Below are positions 53,194 through 62,878 of a DNA stretch of 64,000 nt, piece after piece. This DNA comes from Nannobrachium achirus. Taxonomy: Eukaryota; Chordata; Actinopteri; Myctophiformes; Myctophidae. A program made the position numbers and the translations under genes. Under the pieces are notes generated by a model. That model did no database searches and was not told where the DNA came from. It saw only the letters and a program-made list of their open reading frames with translations. The stretch spans positions 63,810,529-63,874,528 of the forward strand of contig OY997652.1 in NCBI GenBank assembly GCA_963921795.1. Direction: 5' to 3'. The number at the start of each line of letters is the position of its first letter. Position 1 is the first letter of the stretch.

Positions 53194-54099
53194 TCCTGCT
53201 GCTGTCCGCTTTGAGTAAATGAGGAAGTGATCCGCGGTGGAAAACGAGTGATAAATCATAGCGATTTTATAATTGTAATGGATAAGCCTAAACAAAACAG
53301 TTCACATGAACAATACTGATGTAAAATAAGATATCTGAACGGCTACATTTATTTTATATACAATTAAAATGTCATGAACCAGCACAGTTATAGGGGGGCT
53401 TGCCCAGGCTTTATTTCTCTTCCGATCGCCAAAATAAGCCTATGGGTTTCCGAGGCTAGAAGTTGATTGGTTCTGGAGATACGCGAACGTGAAGGACAGT
53501 TTACGCTCACTAGAGATTTGCGTGATTTATAGCTAGATTCACATGGGAAGCGGATTGTTTTATGTTTACTTTGTTGCGCTGAAAGCAGAGAGAATTTACA
53601 AGGTAAAAACATGCCGTCGTCTATTCACTCCTATACCAAGCTCCATGGCCCCAAATGTAACATTTGTTTGCAACGTGGCGTGCAACAAATAGAAACAGCA
53701 ACCCACAAGACAAATCAACGTGCAGAGAACAGTGCATTGGGAATTGACCAAATTGAAACCAAATTGAAATTGCCCCGCCGAAAGCCAGCGGTTAAAGTTT
53801 TATGCCTCAGTGCCTGACTTTCAACCATACAAATGCAGAGATTAACTTTGTTGTTTTTGTTGTTTTAAACCTAACATTTGTGTCATTAGTGTGGTTAAAC
53901 TAAAAGCAAACAAGGCCTATATAAGCCCTGAATCACTTGCAATGCAAAGCAACATTCTTCTGGTAATTTCAATTTAAAGTGTCAAAGGGGTTCATTTTAG
54001 CTAAACTGCCACCAATGTTATTTTGCTGCGTATGCAGTGCAAGTTTCACCCTAGAACGGCAGACACGGCATCAACGAAACGTCTGTGGAACGCATGCAG
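53194..54099. other. No recognisable feature
   Basis: A 68-codon frame at 53611 has two Cys-x-x-Cys-like positions but no family I recognise. Otherwise unassigned. Confidence 0.3.
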
Positions 54100-54107
54100 G
54101 CCACGCC

Positions 54108-54718
54108 CAGTGGTAGAAAAAGTACTCACATTTTTTACTTGAGTAAAAGCAGACCCTTGGCCAGCCTAATCAGCACTCTCTGCCAGCTCTCTCGAATGCG
54201 CCTCTCTCCACTCGCGCGCACACGTTTTTAGTCGGTTTTGGGTCGGTTTGGGTGGCTCATTAACTGTCGGTGGCGCCCCCCTTGAGATTGCGCTCTAGGC
54301 CGTCGCTTACCGCTTATACCTAGCCATGGCACTAAGTAAAAGTACCAATACTGCAATGTAGAAATACTCTGTTACAAGTAAAAGTCCAGAATTTTTTAAA
54401 TAGCAGATCTACTAGCTCACAGCGCATCGCGATGCGACACGTTGTGAGCTTGTAGATCGGCTATTTTCAAATAGCCACAGTATAGAATAGGGCTAAAGCG
54501 CATTAATGTATGTTTTATAATATAATCATTTATATCTGCAAAGTAACTAGTAACTAAAGCTTTCAAATAATTGTAGTGGAGTAAAAGTACAATATTTGGA
54601 TCAGAGATGTAGTGGAGTAGAAGTAAGAGTACTGAAAACTGAAAATGCTCAAGTAAAGTACAAATACCTCAAAACTGTACTTAAGTACAGTACTTAAGTA
54701 AATGTACCTACACCACTG
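54108..54718. mobile_element. Family A hAT MITE (A7), perfect duplication
   Basis: GCCACGCC at 54100-54107 and 54719-54726. CAGTGGTAGAAAAAGTACTC ... AATGTACCTACACCACTG. An extra segment at about 54152-54335 (GGTGGCGCCCCCCTTGAGAT) is foreign. Type copy for family A. Confidence 0.95.
54396..54469. repeat. Shared palindrome P32 (in A7)
   Basis: TAAATAGCAGATCTACTAGC then TCACAGCGCATCGCGATGCG ... GATCGGCTATTTTC. Confidence 0.94.
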
Positions 54719-54726
54719 GCCACGCC

Positions 54727-55040
54727 GCACCCTGAAACCCTGTCATGCGACACCGTTAGAACAACGCAAAGGAAGAAAATCATCCATAATTAATAAGGCC
54801 ATAGCGAGAAGAATAATGTGTCTCATTGAAACGCGTCATGTTTAAAAAAAAAAAGTCTATCTAAATCAATATGCCAGAGGAAGTGAATTATACATTGAGC
54901 CGCATATATGATATGAGATGTGAAGGAAAAAGCTGAGGCTGAGTGTTCTTGAGGCGGTGGCTCAGCGGGGGAATCGCGCCGCGGTTCACCGCACCGCGCT
55001 GTCGGTTTGAAAGCGGCACGCGGATACTTTGCCCTCAAGC
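54727..55040. other. No recognisable feature
   Basis: Contains a GCGCCGCGGTTCACCGCACC GC-rich patch near 54975; nothing else identified. Confidence 0.3.
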
Positions 55041-55086
55041 ATCTTAAACCCATTTAGGCCTAGGATTATTGAATGCTTTAACTATT

Positions 55087-55160
55087 GAAAAATCGCAGAT
55101 ATACAAGCTCACAGCGCGGCACCGAGTGCCGCGCTGCGAGCTTGTAGATCTGCTATTTTT
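55087..55160. repeat. Shared palindrome P33 (F2, left)
   Basis: GAAAAATCGCAGATATACAA then GCTCACAGCGCGGCACCGAG and complement. Confidence 0.95.
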
Positions 55161-55505
55161 GATAAAGTCGTGAAAATGTGTGCATATCTTTGAATATATG
55201 TATTTTTTTAAAGCGAAAGTTTGTAACTCAAATTTTGCTTCTGGGTGGTACCCGGAACTAAATATTTTGAGATGAGGGTCCGTGGCCAAATACATATCAT
55301 TTTGGGGGTCCTTCACATGAAAAGGTTTGAGAACCACTGGCATAGTAGTCTCTCATGAACAGACTAACTGAGCCAGTTAAGTGAAAAGGACCTTTTCGTT
55401 GAGGATGGCTGACATAGAAACATAGGTTTATTTAAAAAAAAAACTTAGAAGGATTCAAAAGACACTTATAGAATCGGGTCCAAATTCAAATTTTCACGAT
55501 TTTTC

Positions 55506-55578
55506 AAAAATAGCAGATATACAAGCTCGCAGCGCGGCACTCGGTGCCGCGCTGTGAGCTTGTATATCTGCTATTTTT
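55506..55578. repeat. Shared palindrome P34 (F2, right)
   Basis: AAAAATAGCAGATATACAAG then CTCGCAGCGCGGCACTCGGT and complement; inverted relative to P33. Confidence 0.95.
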
Positions 55579-55904
55579 CAATAGTTAAAGCATAAAATAA
55601 TAATACACTATGTGTACCCGTTCTGAATAGGTTAAACTTGGTAATTTTATTCTGCACATGCACATTTGATTTTTTTTTTATAGACACACCATTCCCTCTG
55701 ATCAATATCACAGACTGTGAATAGAAATAGCTGAATTAGTAAAAGGGATTTCCCTGATGATAAATGGCAGGGATATTAGAGAAATGTGTATGACGACGTG
55801 GGTCTGGAGTGGGCCGTGATTAAGTGTTTAGCATCTGAAACCCCCGTATAATTTGTTGACCCTGGTCTCCCCCCAAGGGACAACTCCCACCCCCCACCGC
55901 CCCT

Positions 55905-55907
<3 letters not shown>

Positions 55908-55968
<61 letters not shown>
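55908..55968. repeat. (CA)n microsatellite
   Basis: Long pure CA run preceded by CCCACCCCCCACCGCCCCTC. Confidence 0.95.
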
Positions 55969-55971
<3 letters not shown>

Positions 55972-55974
55972 AGA

Positions 55975-56033
55975 GAAAATAGGCAATCTGGAAGCTCGCA
56001 GCACATTGTGAGCTTGTAGGTCAGCTATTTTTC
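55975..56033. repeat. Shared palindrome P35
   Basis: GAAAATAGGCAATCTGGAAG then CTCGCAGCACATTGTGAGCT, ending GTCAGCTATTTTTC. Host element not identified. Confidence 0.85.
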
Positions 56034-56107
56034 TGTCGAAATGTTCCCTATTTTGACATGTACAGAATAGGGTTAGGTTAAGCCCTGTATAATTTGTTGT
56101 ATCAAAT

Positions 56108-56146
56108 AGTGAAAATAGATGATCTACTCACAGATATATCTGTGAG
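56108..56146. repeat. Shared palindrome P36, remnant with new small hairpin
   Basis: AGTGAAAATAGATGATCTAC is the outer left arm. TACTCACAGATATATCTGTGAGTA forms its own short palindrome. Confidence 0.55.
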
Positions 56147-56157
56147 TAACTTTCTAC

Positions 56158-56930
56158 TGTAAATACAATTTACATCCGCCGATTACAACATCAGATGGCA
56201 CCGCTCTGCGAGAGGTCAATGACAACAAATACTTGGGTTCCTGGATGAACTCCACAGAACAGGACCTAGATAGATATTCATTTGCATTTGTTATATTTCT
56301 GTTGATGTACTGACATATTATCTTGTTTATTATTGTGATGTTTTATCTGCTTATTGTAAGTCCCTTTGGATTAAAAGCGTCTGCTAAATGCCTAAACTGT
56401 AAACTGTAAACTTAAGGTCAGGAAGGAACTAGCGTGGAGGGCCCTGAACGGTATGTCAAGAGTGCTCTCCCCCGACACATAAAGCTGAGCCTATTCCACG
56501 CCACTGTGGTGTCTGTCCTCCTGTATGGCTGCGAAAGCTGGACCCTGACACCCACCCTGCAGAAGTCCCTGGATGGGTGCTACACCAGAATGCTACGAGC
56601 TGTTCTGAATGTGGACCAGAACATCCACATTACCTTCAAGGACCTGTACAGGCAACTGCCGAGGCTCAGCAAGAAGGTAGCAGCTAGGAGGATGAAGCTG
56701 GTGGGCCACTGCCACAGACATCGGGAGCTCCCGGCCAGCAGGCTGGTCCTGTGGGAACCAACGCGCGGACATTGATCACGAGGACGTTCCGCGTTAACGT
56801 ATGTGGACGTCCTGAAGAAGGTTGCGGGAGCTGAAAGCTCTTCGGAACTGGCCGGATGTATGGAGAACCGGAAGGATTGGAGACTCCGATGGAAGCTCAT
56901 CTGAGGACGACCGAGACAGAACCTCTCCCT
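56158..56930 (+). mobile_element. LINE reverse-transcriptase C-terminal fragment, interrupted
   Basis: 56170-56263 reads DGTALREVNDNKYLGSWMNS. After a ~145-base insertion the frame resumes at about 56413 (VRKELAWRALNG). From about 56490 it gives LFHATVVSVLLYGCESWTLT, LDGCYTRMLRAVLNV and RMKLVGHCHRHRELPASRLV, then LWEPT. The YGCESWTLT and R-x-L-x-GH pattern is characteristic of fish non-LTR elements (RTE-like or related). Frameshifts follow after 56775. Confidence 0.8.
56266..56412 (+). repeat. SINE/LINE 3' tail inserted in the LINE
   Basis: GTAAGTCCCTTTGGATTAAA then AGCGTCTGCTAAATGCCTAA and CTGTAAACTGTAAAC is a common fish retroelement 3' end with a short tandem tail. Confidence 0.65.
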
Positions 56931-56933
56931 CCG

Positions 56934-57605
56934 CTATGCAGCTTCGAGATGAGTTTCCCCACTGTCGTCAACCAGAATCAGGCGGTTGGGGGAAAGCTCC
57001 GCCGTTCGCGAACACTTCTTACCTTTTGTGAACATTCTATCCAAAAAAGTAAAGGTCCTATGCCGGTCTCTCGTCTGTTTACTTCTCAAGCGTGGAAGAA
57101 AATTGAAGCAGCGTGTTGAAAAAGTGTTGAAATCATTTCGTCAGTCGGTCCCATATTTTTTAGGCATTCCGGAAGTTGCGGCCGCATAGGAAACATTACT
57201 AGCTCCCCTGGTCATGTGGTATAGACACAACGAATACGAGTGGGGAAAACACAGAACCGGCTGACAAAATGAGCGATATAAACTCTTTATTTCAACACGC
57301 TGCTTCGATTTTCTTCCACGCTTGAGAAGTAAACAGACGAGAGGCCGGCATAGGACCTTTACTTTTTGGATAGAATGTTCATTGATTGATTGATGACTTT
57401 ATTAGAAGTTTGCATAGGAAAAAGTACAGTTTCATGACGGTACAGTTCACTGCAGGTACAAGGTCAACTAAAAGGAGATCCTAGAAAAGACTAAGCTTAT
57501 TTCCACAGGAAACCATTGAAGCAAATCACAAAAGGAGCTTCCGCCAAACGCCCGATTCTGGTTGACGGCAGTGAGGAACCTCATCTCGGAGCTGCTTCTT
57601 TGCAT
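56934..57605. repeat. Large foldback: two inverted arm pairs
   Basis: Inner arms 57028-57122 and 57291-57384 (TGTGAACATTCTATCCAAAA ... and complement, >90 bases, few mismatches). Outer arms 56940-57004 and 57535-57600 (GAGATGAGTTTCCCCACTGT and diverged complement). The 168-base spacer holds CATTACTAGCTCCCCTGGTC. Confidence 0.8.
57385..57480 (-). repeat. (ATTG)n plus antisense retroelement tail
   Basis: ATTGATTGATTGATGACTTT, ATTAGAAGTTTGCATAGGAA, TACAGTTTCATGACGGTACA; same as 18902-19045. It sits inside the foldback between inner and outer right arms. Confidence 0.65.
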
Positions 57606-57779
57606 TGTTTCACAACTGTAAATTTCAACATTCTGCAGGGAAATTAAACATTTAATCATGAATGCTCATTATGTATTTGTAGCCTCCTTAGTCATTTTGA
57701 TAGTAGGCTAATATAGCTAATATAGACACTTACAGCATGTGTTGCCTTCATTATAAGGCTTATATAAGGCTTTACATTT

Positions 57780-57862
57780 TTTGCGGCTCCAGACAGATTT
57801 TTTTCTTTTTTTTTTTTTGTCCCAATATGGCTCTTTCAACATTTTGGGTTGCCGACCCTTGT
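57780..57862. mobile_element. Family N hAT right end
   Basis: GCGGCTCCAGACAGATTTTT, ATATGGCTCTTTCAACATTT, GGGTTGCCGACCCTTG. Compare the full copy 61937-62873. Confidence 0.65.
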
Positions 57863-57874
57863 TTTAGTTGAAAG

Positions 57875-58138
57875 GTACAGTCTTCCTGTGGACCTCAGAT
57901 TTGCTGGCTCTTTAACCATTTTTAAATCTAAACTAAAGACTCATTTTTATAGAAAGGCCTTTTTAACCTCCTAATTGCATCTATTCTCTGATTGTTGTTG
58001 CGTGTTGTTTTTATTTTTATCCTATTGTTGAAATTGATGATGATTCACTGTATGATGTTAATTTATGTTGTTAAGCACTTTGTAACATTGTTTTAAAATG
58101 TGCTATATGAATAAAGTTTTATTATTATTTATTATTAA
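57875..58138 (+). mobile_element. LINE 3' end (L2-like) with (ATT)n tail
   Basis: It encodes LPVDLRFAGSLTIFKSKLKT then HFYRKAFLTS and a stop, the expected last residues of an L2-like ORF. A 3' UTR follows with AAGCACTTTGTAACATTGTT, GTGCTATATGAATAAAGTTT and TTATTATT. Confidence 0.8.
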
Positions 58139-58195
58139 ACTGTACCCATTCCCATGCAAACTTCTAATAAATTCTTCATTCAATCAATCAAAAGC
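58139..58195 (+). repeat. Retroelement tail, sense copy
   Basis: CTGTACCCATTCCCATGCAA, ACTTCTAATAAATTC, TTCATTCAATCAATCAAAAG: complement of the 57385-57480 tail. Confidence 0.55.
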
Positions 58196-58215
58196 TAGAT
58201 CGGCTATTTTCACCA
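58192..58215. repeat. Shared palindrome P37, right half
   Basis: AAAGCTAGATCGGCTATTTT then CACC. Confidence 0.6.
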
Positions 58216-58402
58216 AATGTTTGCCTATTTTTCTTTTCGTTTTTTCTTTTGTGGTTCTAAAGTGTTGTGTTGTGTTGTTATCATTGTCCTGAAAACAGGA
58301 CAAAGACATAATGATGCGAGGCAATGATACCCTGAGGCCTTGAGTCTAATTGCTCTCCAAGTCCACTTCACCATCCAGATGGCTCTGAAGAGGGAGATTA
58401 GG

Positions 58403-58430
<28 letters not shown>
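58403..58430. repeat. (CA)n microsatellite
   Basis: Short CA run directly left of E3. Confidence 0.9.
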
Positions 58431-58433
<3 letters not shown>

Positions 58434-58513
58434 GGGGTGTCACACCAAATTCTGGGCCCTGAGTGCAACGATTCACTGTGGGCCCCCGCACAATTATTTT
58501 GTGCTTTAACTAT

Positions 58514-58577
58514 TAAAAAATAGTAGACATACAAGCTCACAGCGCGGCACCGACAAGCTTGTAGATCTGCTATTTTT
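58514..58577. repeat. Shared palindrome P38 (E3, left), shortened apex
   Basis: TAAAAAATAGTAGACATACA then AGCTCACAGCGCGGCACCGA, right arm CAAGCTTGTAGATCTGCTAT. The right inner arm is deleted. Confidence 0.85.
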
Positions 58578-58730
58578 GAAAAATCATGAAAATGCGTTTT
58601 CTTATGAAGGACCCCCAAAATGATATGTATTTGGCCATGGACCCCCATCTCAAAATATTTAGTTCCAGGGACCCCTCCCCCAGAAGCTAAATTTGAGTTA
58701 CAAATGTAAAAAAAAAAAAAAAAAAGTAAA

Positions 58731-58779
58731 AAAAAGCTGATCTACAAGCTCGCAGCGCCTTGTATATCTGCTATTTTTC
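58731..58779. repeat. Shared palindrome P39 (E3, right), shortened apex
   Basis: AGCTGATCTACAAGCTCGCA then GCGCCTTGTATATCTGCTAT. Apex deleted. Confidence 0.85.
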
Positions 58780-58880
58780 AATAGTTGAGCATAAAGAATA
58801 GGCCCCTCCACCTTGGGCCCTAGAAACTCATTCCCACTCCACCCCCCCCCCCCCCCCCCCCCCTCCTTGTGACACCCTTG

Positions 58881-59165
58881 AACGTGCACACACGCACGCG
58901 CCACTGTTAGTATTTTTTCCTTTAATTCACGACGCCACCCTCTGACCCCTCATTTCCCACAGGCACATTGTAATCAATATTACGTAAGACAAAGTATGAC
59001 AAAAGTGTGACCTTGTCGCGACCTCTCCTAGTCCTTCACCCGGACATAATAATGCGAGGCCCGGTGAGAGAGTGTGTGTTGGCAGGAGGGTCAATTACAG
59101 CATATTTGAAATACATCAGTTTATAAGAGGCCACTGTATTAACACTTGGACTGCCATTAGCCTCG
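58881..59165. other. No recognisable feature
   Basis: Unassigned sequence between E3 and the following hairpin. Confidence 0.3.
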
Positions 59166-59169
59166 CGTA

Positions 59170-59208
59170 ACCAGGCTTACTCATCTGCCAAGAGAAAAGC
59201 CTGGTTAC
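59170..59208. repeat. Small hairpin, CGTAACCAGGCTT
   Basis: CGCGTAACCAGGCTTACTC and AAAAGCCTGGTTACG pair over a ~10-base loop. Confidence 0.7.
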
Positions 59209-59218
59209 GACCATAGGC

Positions 59219-59701
59219 CAGGGGTCTTCAACAGGGGGTCCGGGACCCCAAGGGGTCCTCAGAGTTACTACAGGGGGGCCGACAAAATCTTTGTGCGATA
59301 GGATAATTATTTAAAATGAACAACTTGAACCCTCGCAGCCCTATTCTGAGGAGAACTTTAGCCAAAAATAGCAGATCTACAAGTTCTCAATGCCTCGCAG
59401 CGCGAGGCGTTGTAGCTTGTAGATCGGCTATTTTTGGCAAATAGGTTTGGTGTAGAGGTAAAAAAAGAGCAGACCAAGTATGGAGTGAAAGGTCAAATTT
59501 ACTAAGTAAACGATCAACGATTTAAGCAGTTAAATCTGAAAAACAGATGAACACAAATCCGACTGATGACAGTGCTGTCAAACAAGTCGATGAAAATCTG
59601 CAACAACATTTTATACAATATGTAGAGGGGGTCACTGCTTTATCTCCCTCTCAGCTAAGGGGTCCTTGGCCTGAAAACGTTTGGCCTGAAAAAGTCTCCT
59701 G
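59219..59701 (-). mobile_element. Family B hAT MITE (B5), antisense
   Basis: Flanked by CCATAGGC (59211-59218) and TCATAGGC (59702-59709), 7 of 8. CAGGGGTCTTCAACAGGGGG ... GGTCCTTGGCCTGAAAACGT, ending GTCTCCTG. The open frame at 59547 is inside the MITE and unsupported. Confidence 0.87.
59361..59438. repeat. Shared palindrome P40 (in B5)
   Basis: GCCAAAAATAGCAGATCTAC ... GTAGATCGGCTATTTTTGGC. The outward extension GCC/GGC is specific to family B. Confidence 0.95.
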
Positions 59702-59709
59702 TCATAGGC

Positions 59710-60306
59710 TGATACGGCATATAGAACGGTGCTACGTGCGCCAGGAGAATTTCACCGGATGTTATTGTTTTCTCACAGTGTGGTGTATTCCCCGCTGGCA
59801 AAAAAAATGTTCTACTTCTCCCGGCACTTCGGTTGCGCTCGTAATAAACAATTTCCAAACAAAAACATGGATTCTGACACCTATTAAGCACTACAATCTA
59901 TTTAGGTTTGTTTCGCTAGCATATGTAAACAGACTGCAACGCATGACGTAACTTCCGTTAACCACGCCACTTCCGGTGTCTACAGGTTCATGCCATTCAC
60001 ATCGCACATTGTGGCCAGGGTGGGCTGCCATAGTTTTGGCATAACTAATGTAGATTAACTGTTGTCTGTCTTTCCTATTATTTGTACCTGATTTTCGGTT
60101 GTTGTGCGAGTGGCAGCCCTCGTTCACGGCCGCTCAACGTCTTGTCTTTCACGCGGAGAAGAAAAAATACAAGGTTCCGTCTTGACCAGACCAGGTGGAT
60201 AAACAAAGCCATTTTACAGATGCCAGTTGATTGGATGTGAATGAGGAAGTGGAACCGGCAGGACACGGCTTTCGAGGTGCATCATGGGATATGAAGCCTA
60301 CCTCTC
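59710..60306. other. No recognisable feature
   Basis: No repeat termini or coding signal identified. Confidence 0.3.
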
Positions 60307-60321
60307 CCCTAAACCAGTGGT

Positions 60322-60674
60322 CAGTTTAGTTTAGTTTATTTCGATCCTCATCAAAATTTTCACAAAAACATAAAACATTACAGCAATTTCTAGCTGATCG
60401 AAAAGGCATAGGCCGAAGCTCAGAGCTTATTAATGCCTATCCTTTTCCCCTATAATTAACATTTCAATTTAAAATAAAAGTTCATATTGCATGAACACTC
60501 AAACATCCGTTTTACTTTAACAATGTCACTGTTCGTAATAAAACGAACCTTTCCAAATTACTTAAATTATTCAAAAAAAATAAAATAAGAGTCAAAAATC
60601 AAATCAAATCAAATATCTTACAATTGTATACAGTACATCAGTATATATAGTTTATACCCACATTCTGTATGCTT
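60322..60674 (-). mobile_element. Antisense LINE 3' end
   Basis: TTTAGTTTAGTTTATTTCGA then TCCTCATCAAAATTTTCACA and AAAAGGCATAGGCCGAAGCT. Read on the minus strand it ends in a (CTAAA)n-like tail, as fish LINE 3' ends do. Clade not determined. Confidence 0.55.
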
Positions 60675-60800
60675 ATTTTCCTCAACCTTTTCAGGATGCA
60701 ACCCCCAAAATAATCATATTTGAACTGGGGACCCCCACCCTTCACAAACATTGGAATTGTAGGAGTTGGCATTACATTTTAGTTTGACTTGATCTGTTCC

Positions 60801-60860
60801 ATTGTGAAAATAGCCGATCTACATGGAGTTGTGAGCACGTAGATCTGCTATTTTCACAAT
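60801..60860. repeat. Shared palindrome P41 (in family C)
   Basis: ATTGTGAAAATAGCCGATCT then ACATGGAGTTGTGAGCACGT, ending GCTATTTTCACAAT. Left inner arm shortened. Confidence 0.92.
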
Positions 60861-61266
60861 TTCTGACTCTAATATTTGGCAATTTGACCAATATGTTGGA
60901 CCAGAGGTAAAACTGAAAACGTCTTTAAAATCCTTAAATTGTCACTTGCAGATACCATGTATACACTTATGTATGTTGGTCTGTTAACTGTTGAGTGAGA
61001 AAACAATGTTAACATCTAGCTAAAAATCTGGGGACCCCCCAAAATAAATTGGGGACCCCTCTGGGGGTCCCGACCCACAGGTTGAGAACCACTGCCCTAA
61101 ACAACTGGAAATGGCTACCCACGCTTTCATATCCTCCAGGCTTGATTACTGTACCTCGTTGCACTCTGGCGCTTGCAGCTGGTGCAAATGCTGCCCGCCT
61201 CCGAACAGGCCAAAAAAAGCGAGCTCATATAACCCTGGTCTTAGCTGCTCTCCATTGGCTCCTTGT

Positions 61267-61796
61267 CAGGGACGTGCTGGCCATTGGGAAAAGCGGGACG
61301 ACTCCCAAACGGCCGGTTCATTCATAAAATGTCGGCCTTCGTTCCATTTTGGGGGCTGGGCGGCCAACAAAGTAAATCATCACTGTCGGGCAGAAACCTT
61401 GTATCTCCAAGTTTCAAATTTGTAAATGTTTTCGCAAAGCAAAGCCCTGCTTCATCATACAAGGCCGTCGCACAAAAGTAGTGAAAACAGCAGATCTACA
61501 AGCACACAACGGACCGTGAGACGTTGTGTGCTTGTAGATCGGCTGTTTTCAGTAGTTTAAATCATTTTTAAAATGATAAACAAAAAACAAACGGTTTTGG
61601 ACATACAAGGTTTCCACACGACGAAATATAACTCATGTAATTGGCCCACTGGCTTGTCACTTGTCATGATCTGAAACGGCAAATCTTTTTAGTAGCCGCA
61701 GCGCTATAGAGATCTCTCTCTCTCTCTCTATAGCGCGCAATGAGGGCCTCTCCAACTCTTTTTCCCGGGCTGAATCAGGGGCCCAGCATGTCCCTG
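61267..61796. mobile_element. Family G hAT element, perfect duplication
   Basis: CTCCTTGT at 61259-61266 and 61797-61804. Ends CAGGGACGTGCTGGCCATTG and GGGGCCCAGCATGTCCCTG. Central palindrome, flanked by CGGCCTTGTATGATGAAGCA-type and GAAACCTTGTATGTCCAAAA-type arms (here reversed). A (TC)n tract lies at 61712-61728. Confidence 0.95.
61481..61551. repeat. Shared palindrome P42 (in family G)
   Basis: GTGAAAACAGCAGATCTACA then AGCACACAACGGACCGTGAG, ending GATCGGCTGTTTTCAGTAG. Same AAAACAG and AGCACAC variants as P2. Confidence 0.95.
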
Positions 61797-62030
61797 CTCC
61801 TTGTCTATCTATTTTAGAATACATTTTAAGGTCCTCCCTCTATCGCGGAACTCGTGGAACCCTACTTGCCAGTCAGGGCTCTGAGGTCCGCTGGAAATGT
61901 GCAGTCCGACATCTCATTACCACGTGGCGGTTAGGGCAGGGGTCGGCAAGCAGGGGCATCACACCAAATTCTGGGCCCTGGGTACAAGGATACTTTGTGG
62001 GCCCCCCCCCCCCCATGAATGTTAACTATT

Positions 62031-62105
62031 GAAAAATAGCAGATATACAAGCTCACAGCGCGGCACCGAGTGCCGCGCTGCGAGCTTGTAGATCTGCTAT
62101 TTTTG
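62031..62105. repeat. Shared palindrome P43 (E4, left)
   Basis: GAAAAATAGCAGATATACAA then GCTCACAGCGCGGCACCGAG and complement. Confidence 0.96.
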
Positions 62106-62273
62106 AAAAATCGTGAAAATGTGTGCAAGAAAGCTATGTTTCTATGTCAGTGGTGCTCAAACTTTTTCATGTCAAGGACCCTCAAGATGATATGTATTTG
62201 CCCCATTTCAAAATATTTAGTTCCAGGGACCCCCCAGAAGCAAAATTTGAGTTACAAATGTTCACGACTTTTC

Positions 62274-62338
62274 AAAAATAGCAGATCTACTGTACAAGCT
62301 TGCAAGCTTGCTGTGAGCTTGTATATCTGCTATTTTTC
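62274..62338. repeat. Shared palindrome P44 (E4, right), altered apex
   Basis: AAAAATAGCAGATCTACTGT then ACAAGCTTGCAAGCTTGCTG, ending TATATCTGCTATTTTT. Confidence 0.9.
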
Positions 62339-62878
62339 AATAGCTAAAGTTACTAGGGCCCCTCCACCTTGGGCCCTAGTAACTCAGTCCCACTCCCCCC
62401 CCCCTTGTGACGCCCCTCTCTGCAACCCGCGGCTCTAGAGCCACATCTCTTTAGTCCCTCCCTAGTGGCTTCCTGTAGCTTTACCAAAAATATTATGGAA
62501 TTTAACAATGTTTTTTTGTTATTATTATTTTTTTTTTTACATTTACATTCCTCGTTGCTAGTAGGCCAAATATGGAACATACATTTTTATGTGCTCCAAT
62601 ATTGTACACATTTTGTAGAATAAATAAGAAGTTCATCCCTGTCGATTAAAATTCATAGTCTGAGACACATTTATTATTGATTGCTGCTACATTATGGATT
62701 CCACATGCAAAACTGAGGAAAAAACGAGAATGTAATAGTTTGTGGACTGGACAGTCGTTTGCTTTCCCTGCCAGTGCTGCTGGATTAACTGTTAGTTTGA
62801 TAAATATATGTTTTGCGGCTCCAGACAGATTTTGTATGTATTTCTTTTTTTCTTTTAAGCTTGCAGACCCCTGGGTTA

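Larger units (their letters stand above)
55045..55640. mobile_element. Family F composite element with two palindromes (F2)
   Basis: AACCCATTTAGGCCTAGGAT, TGAATGCTTTAACTATTG, palindrome, TCGTGAAAATGTGTGCATAT, GTTTGAGAACCACTGGCATA, TTTTCACGATTTTTC, palindrome, AATAGTTAAAGCATAAAATA and TACCCGTTCTGAATAGGTTA. Same layout as E1 with different outer arms. Confidence 0.78.
58432..58880. mobile_element. Family E composite element (E3)
   Basis: CAGGGGTGTCACACCAAATT ... CTCCTTGTGACACCCTTG with two damaged palindromes, the GGACCCCCAAAATGATATGT arm, and poly(A) and poly(C) expansions. Confidence 0.85.
60315..61094. mobile_element. Family C hAT element split near its left end by a LINE tail
   Basis: Perfect duplication CCCTAAAC (60307-60314, 61095-61102). 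Only CAGTGGT precedes the insertion; the element resumes at about 60675 with CCTCAACCTTTTCAGGATGC and ends CACAGGTTGAGAACCACTG. Confidence 0.85.
61103..61935 (+). mobile_element. LINE reverse-transcriptase C-terminal fragment (L2/CR1-like), split by family G
   Basis: ATGGCTACCCACGCTTTCAT encodes ATHAFISSRLDYCTSLHSGA. With frameshifts it continues QLVQMLPASEQAKKSELI-type text in place of the family's NAA-RLRTGQKKRAHIT, then VLAALHWLL. Homologous text resumes after the insertion at 61797 (TATCTATTTTAGAATACATT). It is decayed. Confidence 0.75.
61951..62418. mobile_element. Family E composite element (E4), nested in N
   Basis: CAGGGGCATCACACCAAATT ... CTTGTGACGCCCCTC, flanked by TCGGCAAG and TCTGCAAC (6 of 8). 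Two palindromes surround a CAGTGGTGCTCAAACTTTTT arm. Confidence 0.88.
61937..62873. mobile_element. Family N hAT element hosting E4
   Basis: CAGGGGTCGGCAA, then after E4 CAACCCGCGGCTCTAGAGCC, CTCCCTAGTGGCTTCCTGTA, GCGGCTCCAGACAGATTTTG, ending TTGCAGACCCCTG. Left duplication GGTTAGGG (61929-61936). The right copy is GGTTA (62874-62878) + Harbinger MITE + TTAGGG (63205-63210), which restores GGTTAGGG exactly. Confidence 0.9.

Noticed and set aside
52813..53218. Overlapping 60-100-codon frames on both strands
   Set aside because: They follow from the high GC content of a 399-bp MITE and include its inverted repeats.
59547..59951. 134-codon open frame
   Set aside because: It begins in a reversed family B MITE and runs across the target duplication into unassigned sequence; no homology recognised.
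24631..62105. Apex GGCACCGAGTGCCGCGC resembles part of a bacterial guide-RNA scaffold
   Set aside because: The similarity is limited to a few bases of GC-rich hairpin. The copies are palindromes inside fish MITEs, with no cas genes, no direct-repeat/spacer array and no related context.
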